Source of the DNA: Hymenopus coronatus | Taxonomy: Eukaryota; Arthropoda; Insecta; Mantodea; Hymenopodidae | DNA length: 64,000 nucleotides | Direction: 5' to 3' | NCBI GenBank assembly: GCA_030762935.1 | Contig: CM060886.1 | Span: forward strand, 33,465,509 to 33,529,508 | In this document: one piece after another, positions 46,577 through 57,449 of the stretch | Position numbering within the stretch: the stretch's first letter is position 1 | How the letters are laid out: every line of letters begins with the position of its first letter | Program-made: the position numbers and the translations under genes | The notes under the pieces: model-generated | Database searches by the model: none | Told to the model about the DNA's origin: nothing | Seen by the model: only the letters and a program-made list of their open reading frames with translations

Positions 46577-46586
46577 AATTAATCCT
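46244..46586. mobile_element. SINE-B insertion with inverted 5' part, 13-bp TSD
   Basis: Exact direct repeats ACGAAATAGTTTG lie at 46231-46243 and 46587-46599. Between them, 46254-46464 is SINE-B in minus orientation (B box CGGTTCTCCC side, A box, then the 5' module to TTACAATGTTGTAAGT). 46465-46544 is SINE-B in plus orientation from its B box (GTGGTTCAAATCCCGG) to CATACGGCTTGTGTG, followed by A28. One target duplication around an inverted-then-direct copy is the signature of twin priming. Confidence 0.85.
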
Positions 46587-46599
46587 ACGAAATAGTTTG

Positions 46600-47000
46600 A
46601 CTGAGGAAGTGGACTTCGTGGTTAGGTCGTTTTCAATTTTGATGTTAACAAATGAGAAAGCCCGCCATTCAGCTTCGTCTACCACCTCATTAGCAGCAAT
46701 TGTCAATCTCGGTGAGTGAAAGGAACTTTCACTATCAGTCGCCCAGAATTAGTTGCGGTGTGTTACGGCCCCGCAATATGTCTACGACTTCGGATGAGTA
46801 CAACCTGATCCGATATTCTCTTCCTTCTGTTCTCTGAATTATAATGGCTAACTTCTATTACGTGTCTTAATTAAGCAAGGGGCAGCAGTAATGTGTTTTG
46901 TGAGGAGAATAAGCTTATTTGTCAACAGCTGCAACAAGATAGAAAGATCAACATCATTGTTAGGTAGCGATCATCGAAGAGTTGTGCTTCCAGACGGGAT
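46600..47000. other. No recognised element
   Basis: Moderately mixed composition, no repeat or gene supported. Confidence 0.3.
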
Positions 47001-47866
47001 AAAAAAGAATGTAATGTGTTCCATTCGCATGACTTTCTCTACATCTCTGCAACAAATTATTGTTAAAAAGCTTATGCTTCTATTTACTTCACTCTAATCG
47101 AGAAAAAAATAGCAGAAATAGTCTTATTACTTACTTCCTTGTAAGTAGAAAAAAATAAGGGAGTACCATAGATTAAAGTGACAGTAAAAAGCTGGTTACT
47201 ATGTGACTGAAGTTTCTTTGTACGGACAGGAGTTACAAATTTCTGTATGAGAAAAGTATACGTTTTTCATAGCTGAAACCGAAGACAAGGGACATTTCAA
47301 AAAAAAGATCAACTCCACAAAAAAAATGTATATAACGTAAATTGTGAGTTTTAACGTGCTCTACATTTTTGTGAGGTAAGTTTTTGTCTCTCTCTTTCGA
47401 TTTAGCAGTTATGCAAAATTTCGTAAAATGCATCCCAAATAAAGTAGTCTTCAGAGGCTATTCCGTGAAAATTCAAGATATACGTTTTATTTGCCAGGTA
47501 AAATATGTAATATACGATATATTAATCAAAATCGTTAGAGCCGCTTTTGATAAAATCAAAAATTTCGAAAATTGTACCATGTAAAGGGTATTTGGAGGTG
47601 GGGAGATTTTTTAAAATATTCGTGTATTCCTTGGAAGATACTAAACCTAAATACCAAGTTTTGTATTTAACGGACTTTTGAGTTATGCTGCCCAAGCCAC
47701 ACACATACAGACACACACACATGGGCATGTTTATAAAAAGGCTATTTTTGGATTCAAGGGGTCTCAAAACATGTATTTCCGGTGAAATCTCGGTATCAAT
47801 TTTGGGAGAATTACAATACCTTCTCTATACGCTATGTACATAATACGTGTAGAGAAAGTAATAAAG
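47001..47866 (-). repeat. Family R copy R27 (copy A of the duplication)
   Basis: From AATGTAATGTGTTCCATTCG to CTATGTACATAATACGTG and TAGAGAAAGTAATA. This copy supplied the body of the hybrid R28. Confidence 0.93.
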
Positions 47867-48591
47867 AAAACTCAGGAAACTCAGGAACCCAGATGTCACT
47901 GCAATCTGTGAACAGCGATAATGCGAATAACGGCATATTGAAGCTCCCTACAATTTCATTGCTAGATTTAACAGTGTCTTGTCAGACTTCATGTACTTTT
48001 GTGATACTTTGATCCTCTTATTATTAGCAATTACAAATTTACTTATATCCAGCAATATTCACAAACTGTCCTTAACAGGCGAACCGCATCAGATAATGGA
48101 AAACTTTCCTCTATCCTACGATAACTTCAAAGTTGCTTGGGAAATGATCCGCAGCTTAATACAGACATTCACATTAAAGAATTATTAAATCTCCCAGGTG
48201 CTAAATATTAAATTAAAAAGAGTTAAGATTATTAATAAATCAACTCTGCAGTAAAAGCACTAAAAATACGTAGAAATGCTGCTTAGTCATCTGGTGTTGC
48301 AACGCATCAGCATTACCATAGAAACACTGCAAAGCCGATTCCTGGTGTCTAATGAAGTCGAAGCCAAGTCTTGAAGTTCTTGGCACGCAACTGTCAAACA
48401 CCAAATTTCTTCCTCCAGTAAAATTGTTACAGCTCACCAAGATGAAGCGAAACGAGATGTGAACACTAAGAGAGCTCATCGATCCTTCATCACTACGTCT
48501 TCATCCATTTTGTGGTTTATCTTACTGGCGTCATATATGAAACAAGTTAAAAAATCTGACGTGTTCCATTCACATGACTCTCTCTCTATAT
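47045..48591. repeat. Tandem duplication, unit 1 (1,547 bp)
   Basis: Repeated at an exact offset of 1,547 bases. Sample blocks and every open frame that I compared across the unit are identical. It holds most of R27 plus about 680 bases of sequence unique in the window (GAAAACTCAGGAAACTCAGG onward). Neither that insert nor its 79-codon minus frame shows a recognisable domain. Confidence 0.95.
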
Positions 48592-49412
48592 CTCTGCAAC
48601 AAATTATTGTTAAAAAGCTTATGCTTCTATTTACTTCACTCTAATCGAGAAAAAAATAGCAGAAATAGTCTTATTACTTACTTCCTTGTAAGTAGAAAAA
48701 AATAAGGGAGTACCATAGATTAAAGTGACAGTAAAAAGCTGGTTACTATGTGACTGAAGTTTCTTTGTACGGACAGGAGTTACAAATTTCTGTATGAGAA
48801 AAGTATACGTTTTTCATAGCTGAAACCGAAGACAAGGGACATTTCAAAAAAAAGATCAACTCCACAAAAAAAATGTATATAACGTAAATTGTGAGTTTTA
48901 ACGTGCTCTACATTTTTGTGAGGTAAGTTTTTGTCTCTCTCTTTCGATTTAGCAGTTATGCAAAATTTCGTAAAATGCATCCCAAATAAAGTAGTCTTCA
49001 GAGGCTATTCCGTGAAAATTCAAGATATACGTTTTATTTGCCAGGTAAAATATGTAATATACGATATATTAATCAAAATCGTTAGAGCCGCTTTTGATAA
49101 AATCAAAAATTTCGAAAATTGTACCATGTAAAGGGTATTTGGAGGTGGGGAGATTTTTTAAAATATTCGTGTATTCCTTGGAAGATACTAAACCTAAATA
49201 CCAAGTTTTGTATTTAACGGACTTTTGAGTTATGCTGCCCAAGCCACACACATACAGACACACACACATGGGCATGTTTATAAAAAGGCTATTTTTGGAT
49301 TCAAGGGGTCTCAAAACATGTATTTCCGGTGAAATCTCGGTATCAATTTTGGGAGAATTACAATACCTTCTCTATACGCTATGTACATAATACGTGTAGA
49401 GAAAGTAATAAA
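48548..49412 (-). repeat. Family R copy R28, recombinant hybrid
   Basis: Its first 40 bases (GACGTGTTCCATTCACATGA, CTCTCTCTATATC) match R29. From CAACAAATTATTGTTAAAAA onward it is identical to R27. The switch falls in the shared ATCTCTG tract at about 48591. Confidence 0.93.
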
Positions 49413-50138
49413 GAAAACTCAGGAAACTCAGGAACCCAGATGTCACTGCAATCTGTGAACAGCGATAATGCGAATAACGGCATATTGAAGCTCCCTACAA
49501 TTTCATTGCTAGATTTAACAGTGTCTTGTCAGACTTCATGTACTTTTGTGATACTTTGATCCTCTTATTATTAGCAATTACAAATTTACTTATATCCAGC
49601 AATATTCACAAACTGTCCTTAACAGGCGAACCGCATCAGATAATGGAAAACTTTCCTCTATCCTACGATAACTTCAAAGTTGCTTGGGAAATGATCCGCA
49701 GCTTAATACAGACATTCACATTAAAGAATTATTAAATCTCCCAGGTGCTAAATATTAAATTAAAAAGAGTTAAGATTATTAATAAATCAACTCTGCAGTA
49801 AAAGCACTAAAAATACGTAGAAATGCTGCTTAGTCATCTGGTGTTGCAACGCATCAGCATTACCATAGAAACACTGCAAAGCCGATTCCTGGTGTCTAAT
49901 GAAGTCGAAGCCAAGTCTTGAAGTTCTTGGCACGCAACTGTCAAACACCAAATTTCTTCCTCCAGTAAAATTGTTACAGCTCACCAAGATGAAGCGAAAC
50001 GAGATGTGAACACTAAGAGAGCTCATCGATCCTTCATCACTACGTCTTCATCCATTTTGTGGTTTATCTTACTGGCGTCATATATGAAACAAGTTAAAAA
50101 ATCTGACGTGTTCCATTCACATGACTCTCTCTCTATAT
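48592..50138. repeat. Tandem duplication, unit 2 (1,547 bp)
   Basis: Second unit, ending in the right end of R29 where similarity to unit 1 stops (CTGTAACAAATTGTTG versus CTGCAACAAATTATTG). Confidence 0.95.
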
Positions 50139-50950
50139 CTCTGTAACAAATTGTTGTTAATAAGCTTACCTCTTATTTATTTCATGCTAATCGAGAAAAA
50201 TTATCAGAAATAAATCCTATTTCTTGCTTTATTGTAAGTAGAAGCGAAATAAGTGAGTACCATAGGTTAAAGTGAAAGCCAAACGCTGGTTGCTATGTGA
50301 TTGATGTTCCTTTGTTTGTATGGACAGGAGTTGACAACTTCCTGTATGAGAAAAGTATAAGTTTTTTCAAAGCTGAAACCAAGAAAAAGGAATATCTCAA
50401 AAACGATCAACTCCACGAAAAAAATGTATATAACATAAATTGTGTGTTTTAACGTGCTCTACATTTTTTTATGGGTTAAGCTTTTGTCCATCTCTTACGG
50501 TTTAGTAGTTATGAAAAACTCATTCAGAAAAAAGTTGTCTTCAGAGGCTATTCCCAGAAAATTCAAAATATGCATTTTATTTGTAAGGTAAATATCTTTA
50601 ATATACGATATTTTAGTCAAAATCGTTAGAGCCATTTTTTAGAAAATCAAAATTTTCGAAAAATGTTCTATGTAAAGGGTAGTTTGGTGTGGGGGGATTT
50701 TTCTCAAAATCTTCGTGTCGCATCCCTGGAAGATACTCAACTTAAATACCAAGTTTGGTATTTACCGACTTTTCGCTTTTGAGTTATCGTGTTCACGGAC
50801 ACACACACGGACCTTTTTCTGAAAATGCTTTTTTTTTTAGATACAGGGGACCCTAAAACATATATTTCCGGTGAAATCTCGGTATCGAATTTTTTAGTGG
50901 AGTGCAATACTTTCTCTATAAACTATGTACATAGTGCGTGTAGAGAAAGT
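50095..50950 (-). repeat. Family R copy R29 (copy B of the duplication)
   Basis: From AAAAAATCTGACGTG to CTATGTACATAGTGCGTG and TAGAGAAAGTGAAT. Full length, and clearly distinct from R27 in its body. Confidence 0.93.
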
Positions 50951-51039
50951 GAATACCTGAAACTAGTGAAGCAACGTAAAGCCAAAACGAGCACTGTTAG
51001 CGTTTCTCAGATTAACTTTATAACTTAGAATCTAAATGA

Positions 51040-51072
51040 CAATGTACATAGTATGTATAGAGAAAGTAAAAA
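51040..51072 (-). repeat. Family R left-end fragment
   Basis: AATGTACATAGTATGTATAG then AGAAAGTAAAAAAG: a solo copy of the palindromic terminus, 90 bases past the end of R29. Confidence 0.7.
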
Positions 51073-52254
51073 AGTAACCTAACTTTCCAAGCACAATTTC
51101 GCAGTATTTGGAAACTCTCACGTGAAGAAAATATGAGCCGGATACCAATGATGTAAACAGCTAAAGTAGAGCTTTCCAATCAAAATATAAAAAACATCTC
51201 TTCTCTAACATTAATATTTACAATCTTATTGGTGTTTTACCAAATGAGTGCACCAAAATGTTCTAAAAATATACTATGCAGGATTATTTTCAAGGATATT
51301 TTTAAACTATTTACAATTAGCCTACCTCTATGAAATATATGCCAAAATGAGCAAGAGATTCCAAATATTCAAGTGCAGTTAAAACATGAAAAAGGAAAAA
51401 AATTATGAAAAGCGCATTTCGACCCCTCATAAACTGCAAAAGCCCTCAGTTATATATGACTAACTGTTGTCCTGTTTAAAGGCACTTGCAAATAATTGTT
51501 CACCCCTCCCCTAAGGAAGACCTGTTATGTCGTAATTGGTTTAGGCCTTAGCGAAATATTCTCATAGAGTTTGTATACCACCCAGCCCTCAATTTCACAA
51601 CGATAACATAATTAATTATGTGTTTAAGTTCCCGAGTAGTTCTCAGGTAACTAATATCTGCCTGCAGGGGACAAAATTTGCTTACCTAATGGTGGAAACT
51701 TTACAGGGAAAACACTATTGCAATTTAGGGAAATCTACCACATTTTATTCATGTAAATGTGCACATTCGTTTGTTTGAAATACCTTCGGAGTCTTCTGTT
51801 CAGTTTTCGGAGTTCAACGCTCGCGTAATGTCCGCTAAAAAGTAGGGCAAAACTGCTAGTGTATCAAGGGTTTTCGCTCAGATAGATTTGTTAGTTCTCT
51901 TGCAAAAGAAAAAACGTTTATATCATCCTTATTTACAAATAACTTTACAACGATAGATTAGATAAGGCTATAACATTTTCTAGATTTTAAACGCTATGTG
52001 AAATTGTACGACCATGAAAAATATATCCGATGCGTAGCACGCAATATTTCTATAATCGCTGTTCTACAAACTGTGGTTACAAAGATTATTCGTCAATCTG
52101 CTTCTGGTTACTGCGATAAACCTTTTGATTATTTACACATTTCGTTGTAGGTATAACAAAAATAGAGTTAGCTAAAACGATGTCAAATATTTTCAAACTC
52201 TGTCGCTTGTGATTACTTTAAAATTCTCTTTGCACTAACATAAAAAGAAAGAAA
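51073..52254. other. No recognised element
   Basis: About 1.2 kb of unassigned AT-rich sequence. Confidence 0.35.
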
Positions 52255-52675
52255 AGTATATGACGTGTAACATTTATATCGTTTCTACTAACTATTTCTT
52301 ATTTTTTACCTCTTTGTATTAAGATATACCTATATATTTTTAAATTGTTTTTATTGTATATTCCCTTATAAACACAATTGGATGAGGGTAATACAGTAAT
52401 TATATGTTTTAAGCACGGTCGCTATGTGATTAATTTGAAATGTTATACTCTTTACTTGATCACAGCAAAACAAAAGGAATAACGAGTTTTCATTTGAGAA
52501 AGGTATAAATATTGGCTAGTGTGAGCAAACACAAGAAATGCTTAGCTCTATAAGAAGAATTTATTTGACATATATTATTTATTTTAACGAGATATGTATT
52601 TATGCAGCGAAACATTTTGTATCTCTTACTTTTTGATCGTAAGAGATTTACCAGTTACAAAATCTAGTACCATAC
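52255..52675 (-). repeat. Family R copy R30, very diverged
   Basis: Order-preserving weak similarity: CGGTCGCTATGTGATTAATT, AAAGGAATAACGAGTTTTCA, TTTTAACGAGATATGTATTT, CGTAAGAGATTTACCAGTTA. It adjoins the transposase pseudogene. Confidence 0.5.
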
Positions 52676-52738
52676 GTTCACTTTAGGAGTGCTAGTTCGT
52701 CCTTAACGTAGGCACAAGGAGATTCAGCAGCCCATATG

Positions 52739-53346
52739 AATGAATAAGTGTATTTATTTACAAAACAATATCATACATAGAATTTCAACAATCGCACGGG
52801 TCCACAGACCGTACGTGCTTTTGTAATACACACTAAAAAGTAATATTAAAACAACAACAAAGAATTAAAAGAGTAAACACGAAAATAAAAAGACTAAGGT
52901 GATACACAATCAAAAGCAATATTAAAACAACAACAAAGAATTAAAAGAGTAAACCCGAAAATAAAAATACAAAGATATTCAAATATAGCAATTTAAATTT
53001 ACAGCACAGAGTACACCGTCATAAATGCACCCTCTTATAATAGGTAATTACACTTAAAAGAAATATATACACATAATATATACACAATATATAAAACCAT
53101 AAACAACAGTGACCTAAGTATACCATAAAATATATATGTAAAACATTGTAGACACTTTTGTTTAGTTGTTCTTATCCCCCCCCCCTTCTCTAATGGCAAC
53201 CTCCTCAGATCTCAGCTGTCTTACCTTAAGTATAAATTTACCTAGCCCGTCCACGTTATCCGTGCCTGCCAGTAGCGTCCAACATGCTTCTACCTCTACA
53301 GTCACGGTAAATATTTTTCCCGCCATTCCTCCGTACCCCTACATCT
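52739..53346 (-). mobile_element. 5'-truncated non-LTR retrotransposon 3' end, 608 bp, 13-bp TSD
   Basis: Exact direct repeats AGCAGCCCATATG (52726-52738 and 53347-53359) bracket it. Removing it rejoins the transposase sequence. On the minus strand its 3' end is GTAAATAAATACACTTATTC with an AATAAA signal. About 60 bases upstream is a hairpin GCACGTACGGTCTGTGGACC/CGTGC. The 5' part (53180-53346) is GC-richer and may be the end of a coding region. It carries a 76-bp internal duplication. Confidence 0.8.
52841..52992. repeat. 76-bp tandem duplication in the LINE 3' region
   Basis: AATATTAAAACAACAACAAA and AAAGAGTAAACMCGAAAATA recur at a 76-base period, with two full copies and few differences. 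Confidence 0.9.
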
Positions 53347-54030
53347 AGCAGCCCATATGCGAACGTAATGGTGATGAATGCCCACAGACATGGAATGTCG
53401 CCTCATCACTAAACATAATCTTCTGCGGAAATTGTTCATCATGAAGCATATCTGTAGCAAATGTTTGGATCTATCCGCCTGTTTTATAGCGTGTAACAGC
53501 TGCAACTTGTAACCTGAAGAACGTAGACGTTTCTTTAACACCTTATGAACTGCAATTTTGCATAGATGTAACTGTCGAGCATGCTCGCCGAGATTAACAC
53601 GTTGAAGCCCAGGCGTTTCATTGGTTGAAGGGCAAGAAACCCAGTGTTTTAACGCCTACTTTAAGTTATTGTTTACTGTACATCAATCAAATCTGCCAAA
53701 AAGTATTGGTAAATTCTAAAAGTACGGTTTTCAAGGATTTCTCAATAGTCATATATTCCGTGTTAATATTTTATTTTAAATTTACAACAAGTATCAAATA
53801 TGACTTTGAAAAAATATGCGTAAAGCAGCTTACACTCCATTTATTGAAAGCTCGAAAATCTCTTCCACAAAATTAGAATTTTCCTGGGCTTCATTTGTAT
53901 CCTAAGTTTAGCTTCAGTTCACAGAAATCGAGGAAAATACAGCATTTAAGAACACAGAATATAGCATACAGATCACCACCTTCAAAGAAAATGGCGCGAC
54001 TACCCTAGAGCAGCCAATATTACTAACCCT

Positions 54031-54214
54031 TAACCATGACTTGAAGCTTTCCTGGCGGCGGTATGAAAATAACTTTTCTCGGGCTATCAGCCAGGTGAAT
54101 TCTGGAATAATTTCCAAGCTTTCATTCCCTGAAGATGAGAGCGACGTTAGCTCTTGAAAGCTTGGAAATTATTCCAGAATTCACCTGGCTGATAGCCCGA
54201 GAAAAGTTATTTTC
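54031..54214 (-). mobile_element. Snapback element 1: 61-bp perfect inverted arms
   Basis: Arms 54063-54123 and 54156-54216 are perfectly complementary over 61 bases, with a 32-base loop. Each arm includes CTCGGGCTATCAGCCAGGTG. Outside the left arm is the family tail (complement CGCCAGGAAAGCTTCA). Imperfect direct repeats ATTACTAACCCT (54019-54030) and ATTACTAATCCT (54215-54226) flank it. The loop and arm start read CTGAAGATG, GAGC, loop, GCTC, TTGAAAGCTTGG, resembling a hammerhead core. Confidence 0.85.
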
Positions 54215-54642
54215 ATTACTAATCCTCCTAAATTTCCTTATAGTTGACTAAAGCGAGGACAGATGGTAGCACGAATCAGACGAGTAAACAATAACTGATG
54301 CATGTTCTTTGCCGCATAGCCCAAGACCAAGTTACGGTCGTGGAAAAAGAATTAAAAGCATTAGAAATACCTGCTTCATGAACATTTCGCAAGGGTCGAG
54401 CTATACTCGGGCTTGGGCTTCCATGTATTCAGTAGCTCTCTCATATAGCCTATATATACTCAGCACTTACTGATGGCCTACCAGAACAGGCTTTGTCCAA
54501 CAAACTGTTGGTACCGTTCAATTGTTATCCCGCGTTATGTTACTCCTATGTAGTGGCGCTTCGTTGCATAAGCGACGATATTCCGTAGCACTTTGTTCAC
54601 GGAGTCGAATTTGGCAATCCCCAGAACAATGAGATTTTCTCA

Positions 54643-55084
54643 GTACCGTCCACATGTCGAATGGCGTGGCGAGAGCCGATCCGTTGCTGCGCAGTGTGTG
54701 GTGTTGCGTCATCATCTGTGGGCACACACGCTTATACAACATACTACAAAAAATTGGAGTGTTTTCCTTTAATTTGGTGTAAGTTTCACATTTCGTCGAT
54801 TTTCTGTGACCGGTCAAAAGTGCTTGACTTTACGGATGGCCACCGTGAATCGAACTGGTGGCTTCTCGAATCTGAGTCTCACACATTACTAAGGAGCCAT
54901 ATCGCTCGGTATAATTTGCACCAGGTGATGTGATCAGAAATATCCCTCGGTGCGTTATAGGAGTTACAAAACTCAACGGGACTATTTTAATGCTCGAAGG
55001 AATATTTGCACAGGCCAAATACGGACCAGTTTGTATAATCAGGTATAATTGCTAATAAAGTATATAGAGTAAAGGATGTCATGT
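54643..55084. other. Mostly unassigned
   Basis: 54643-54830 could include more of the transposase 5' region. Nothing else is recognised apart from the tRNA-like piece below. Confidence 0.3.
54830..54905 (-). mobile_element. tRNA-like SINE head, probable fragment
   Basis: The minus strand reads ATATGGCTCCTTAGTAATGT (A-box-like) and CACCAGTTCGATTCACGGTG (B box) at normal spacing. No body is recognised. Confidence 0.45.
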
Positions 55085-55195
55085 GGTTGTAACATATATT
55101 CTTTTTTGGTTCAGTAAATCCCAAAACGTAGACTTCCGGTGAAATCTCTGTAACGAATTTTTAGTGGAACGCAGTAACTATTCTACTAGACTATA
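55085..55195 (-). repeat. Family R fragment (left end)
   Basis: CTTTTTTGGTTCAGTAAATC, GACTTCCGGTGAAATCTCTG and GTAACGAATTTTTAGTGGAA. It stops at a degraded palindrome. Confidence 0.65.
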
Positions 55196-55659
55196 TTTGG
55201 GAGTCCATCCGGCCCTAAATTGTGCACTGGTTGTGCTCGAATGTATAGCTGACACCTCCATTGGCAACACGTGCTGTTCCGTGAAGTATTAAATGGGAAA
55301 GCAAAATACACAAAGTACTTATTTCAGTTCATATTTTTCAGTCTTCAAATTATTGACCATTACGATTGTCTTTTCCTGTAGACGCCAAAGAAAACCACTT
55401 CTTTACCCCGTTTGTTTTCTGGACCAAGCGGCTCTTCAAAAGAACAGCGAGAGAGCTCGTTTTATTGAAATGCAAGAGGAAGAGAGACTTGTTTTGTTAA
55501 CCTTCACTGACTGGTTTCTGCTCCAAATTAAGCTTTGGGAAGGCGCTAAGTCTTAACTTGCATTTTCTTTTGCATCTATTATTTCTTTCACGGCACCTTT
55601 TTGTGTAATACGAGCATAATTTCAGGAATTTTGTTCCTTAAACCAAACAAAAAAAGTTG
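55196..55659. other. No recognised element
   Basis: An 87-codon + frame (55293-55556) has no recognised domain. Confidence 0.3.
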
Positions 55660-56525
55660 ATAGGTTTGATTCACCTAATCTTCTCTAGCTTTTAAACAAA
55701 CAAACTAGTCGCACCAAAGATTATATTTTATCTCTTCATGCTAATCAAGATAAACATTACCAGAAATGGTCTTATTACTTGCTTCCTTGCAAGTAGAAGG
55801 GAAATAAGAGATTACCATAGGCTAAATCTATATAAAAATCCCTTAAAAACTGGTCATTATTACAATACTTAAAGTTCGGTTTGCTTTGCATGGCTAGCAG
55901 TAAACCACTTCTGGTTTGAGAAAAGTTTTAAGTAGTTTAAAATTGAAAAAGTGACAAGGAATATCTCAGAAATAGCCAATTCTACATAAAAGCGTATATA
56001 TACAAATTATGTATTTTAATGAGATCTACATTTTTGTACAGTACATTTTGTTTGTCACTTACCGTTTACCAGTTATGCAAAGCTCAGCAAAATTCACCCG
56101 GAATGAACACTCTTCAGAAATTATTTTCAGAAAATTCAGGATATACATTTTATTTATGATGTATGTAACCTTATAATGTGGCATTTCAATCAAATCCATT
56201 CGCCAGTTTTGAGAAAAACAAAACTTTGAAAGCTTTGTCCATATAAAACTAGTTTGGGTGGGGAATTTTCTTGAAAATCTTTGTGTCGCAACCTTTGAAG
56301 ATACTAAACATAATTAAATCCGGTTTTTAACGGTATTTTCTTTCTTAAGCTATGCTATCTACAAACACACATACATACGGACGTTTTTCTAAATATTTTT
56401 GGAGGGGGGGTCAGGAGAACTCACAATATACTTCCATTGGAATTTCGACATTGAAATTTTGGGTGAAATACAATACCTTCTAATTACTACTACATTGTAT
56501 GTATATACGTGCTAGAAAAGTAATA
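55660..56525 (-). repeat. Family R copy R31, diverged full length
   Basis: From GTTTGATTCACCTAATCTTC to ACATTGTATGTATATACGTG and CTAGAAAAGTAATA. Confidence 0.8.
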
Positions 56526-56689
56526 TATAATAGATAAGTGACTTAATAAAAGGAACTGTGTAATATCCCCAGATTTTTATTTTAACCACAATATTGTTTA
56601 ACAAAACTAAAAGTATCAGAAGTTTACCATCCGCGCATTATACGAATAATAAAAACTAGCATTGTTAATTAGTTATTTTCTCCACACAA

Positions 56690-56790
56690 GCTGTGTGTAG
56701 GATAGAAGTTGGAAAGGTAGAGTGACACTGAAAAATTCAAATCCCGGTTTGGCATTGAATTTCTCAGTATGGTTTTACCCAACCAACACT
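56690..56790. mobile_element. SINE-B scraps in inverted orientation
   Basis: 56690-56745 is the 3' end in minus orientation (CACAAGCTGTGTGTAGGATA). 56746-56790 is the part after the B box in plus orientation (AAATCCCGGTTTGGCATT, TTTTACCCAACCAAC). This repeats the minus-then-plus layout of the other SINE-B copies. Confidence 0.65.
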
Positions 56791-57254
56791 ATCATGCATG
56801 TATCTGATAACCATGATCTGTTTTGAGTAATTATTCAACATCAAATTAATCTGCAGTCGGAAATCTTTTATTAAGTTTTTCTTCTAGCTTATATCACAAA
56901 CTCCTTTCAGATCTATGCTCCAGTTGCACAAAATTGAGAGTGTTCAGATACTTGATATTCGAGAATGCTTATGAGATTATTAACATCCATATCCGTAGGA
57001 GAGAGGTTGAAATTATATTCAGATTGTAGACTTGTTAAAACCTTTATTCTGTCTCTGACTTCAATATTACTTACACAAGATTTAGCATCCTTTCTTTCTA
57101 CATTTATAAACGCAAAGACAACTGGCAATATAATATGAATGTTATATGGTAAACACATGTTTAGCTTTACCGTGATAGAGATAATCATGTTGAGAAAGGA
57201 AACTGAGCACCTTGTCATCCTACCAAAACCATTTCTTTAAACACAATTCATGAT
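56791..57254. other. No recognised element
   Basis: A 101-codon minus frame (56913-57218) is open, with Ile/Val/Asn-rich content and no recognised motif. It is the longest frame here outside an identified repeat, but nothing marks it as a gene. Confidence 0.3.
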
Positions 57255-57449
57255 GTGTTATTGACCGTTAAATACCACATTTTATTATGTTTAGTATCTT
57301 CCAGGATGCGACAGGAAGATCTTCAAGAAAATGCCCCTCCCGAAACTCCCTTTATATGGACAAAGCTTGCAAAGTGTTGTTTTTCTCAAAAATGAAGATT
57401 AAATGCCGTATTATAAGGATACACACTAGATTCTGCTGATAAGTCCCGG

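Larger units (their letters stand above)
52690..54640 (-). pseudogene. Decayed IS630/mariner-type transposase, nested-interrupted
   Basis: Conceptual pieces on the minus strand, in order. First, IAKFDSVNKVLR near 54601-54618 and SLLDKACSGRPSVSAEY at 54453-54512, an N-terminal helix-turn-helix domain with its GRPSVS linker. Next, IAVHKVLKKRLRSSGYKLQL near 53500-53570, the second helix-turn-helix. Then IMFSDEATFHVCG near 53380-53425, carrying the first catalytic Asp of the DDE/D triad, and YVRIWAA near 53347-53370. After a 608-bp insertion come IWAAESPCAYVKDELALLK at 52690-52752. The frame shifts at least three times and stops occur. The catalytic C-terminal half is missing. Insect genomes carry many transposases of this build (N-terminal DUF4817-like domain); the assignment is by motif, not search. 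Interrupted by the LINE end at 52739 and by about 0.7 kb that includes a snapback element. Confidence 0.7.

Noticed and set aside
47522..49559. Pairs of identical small open frames taken as a gene family
   Set aside because: They are identical because the whole 1,547-bp unit is duplicated. Most overlap family R, which is non-coding.
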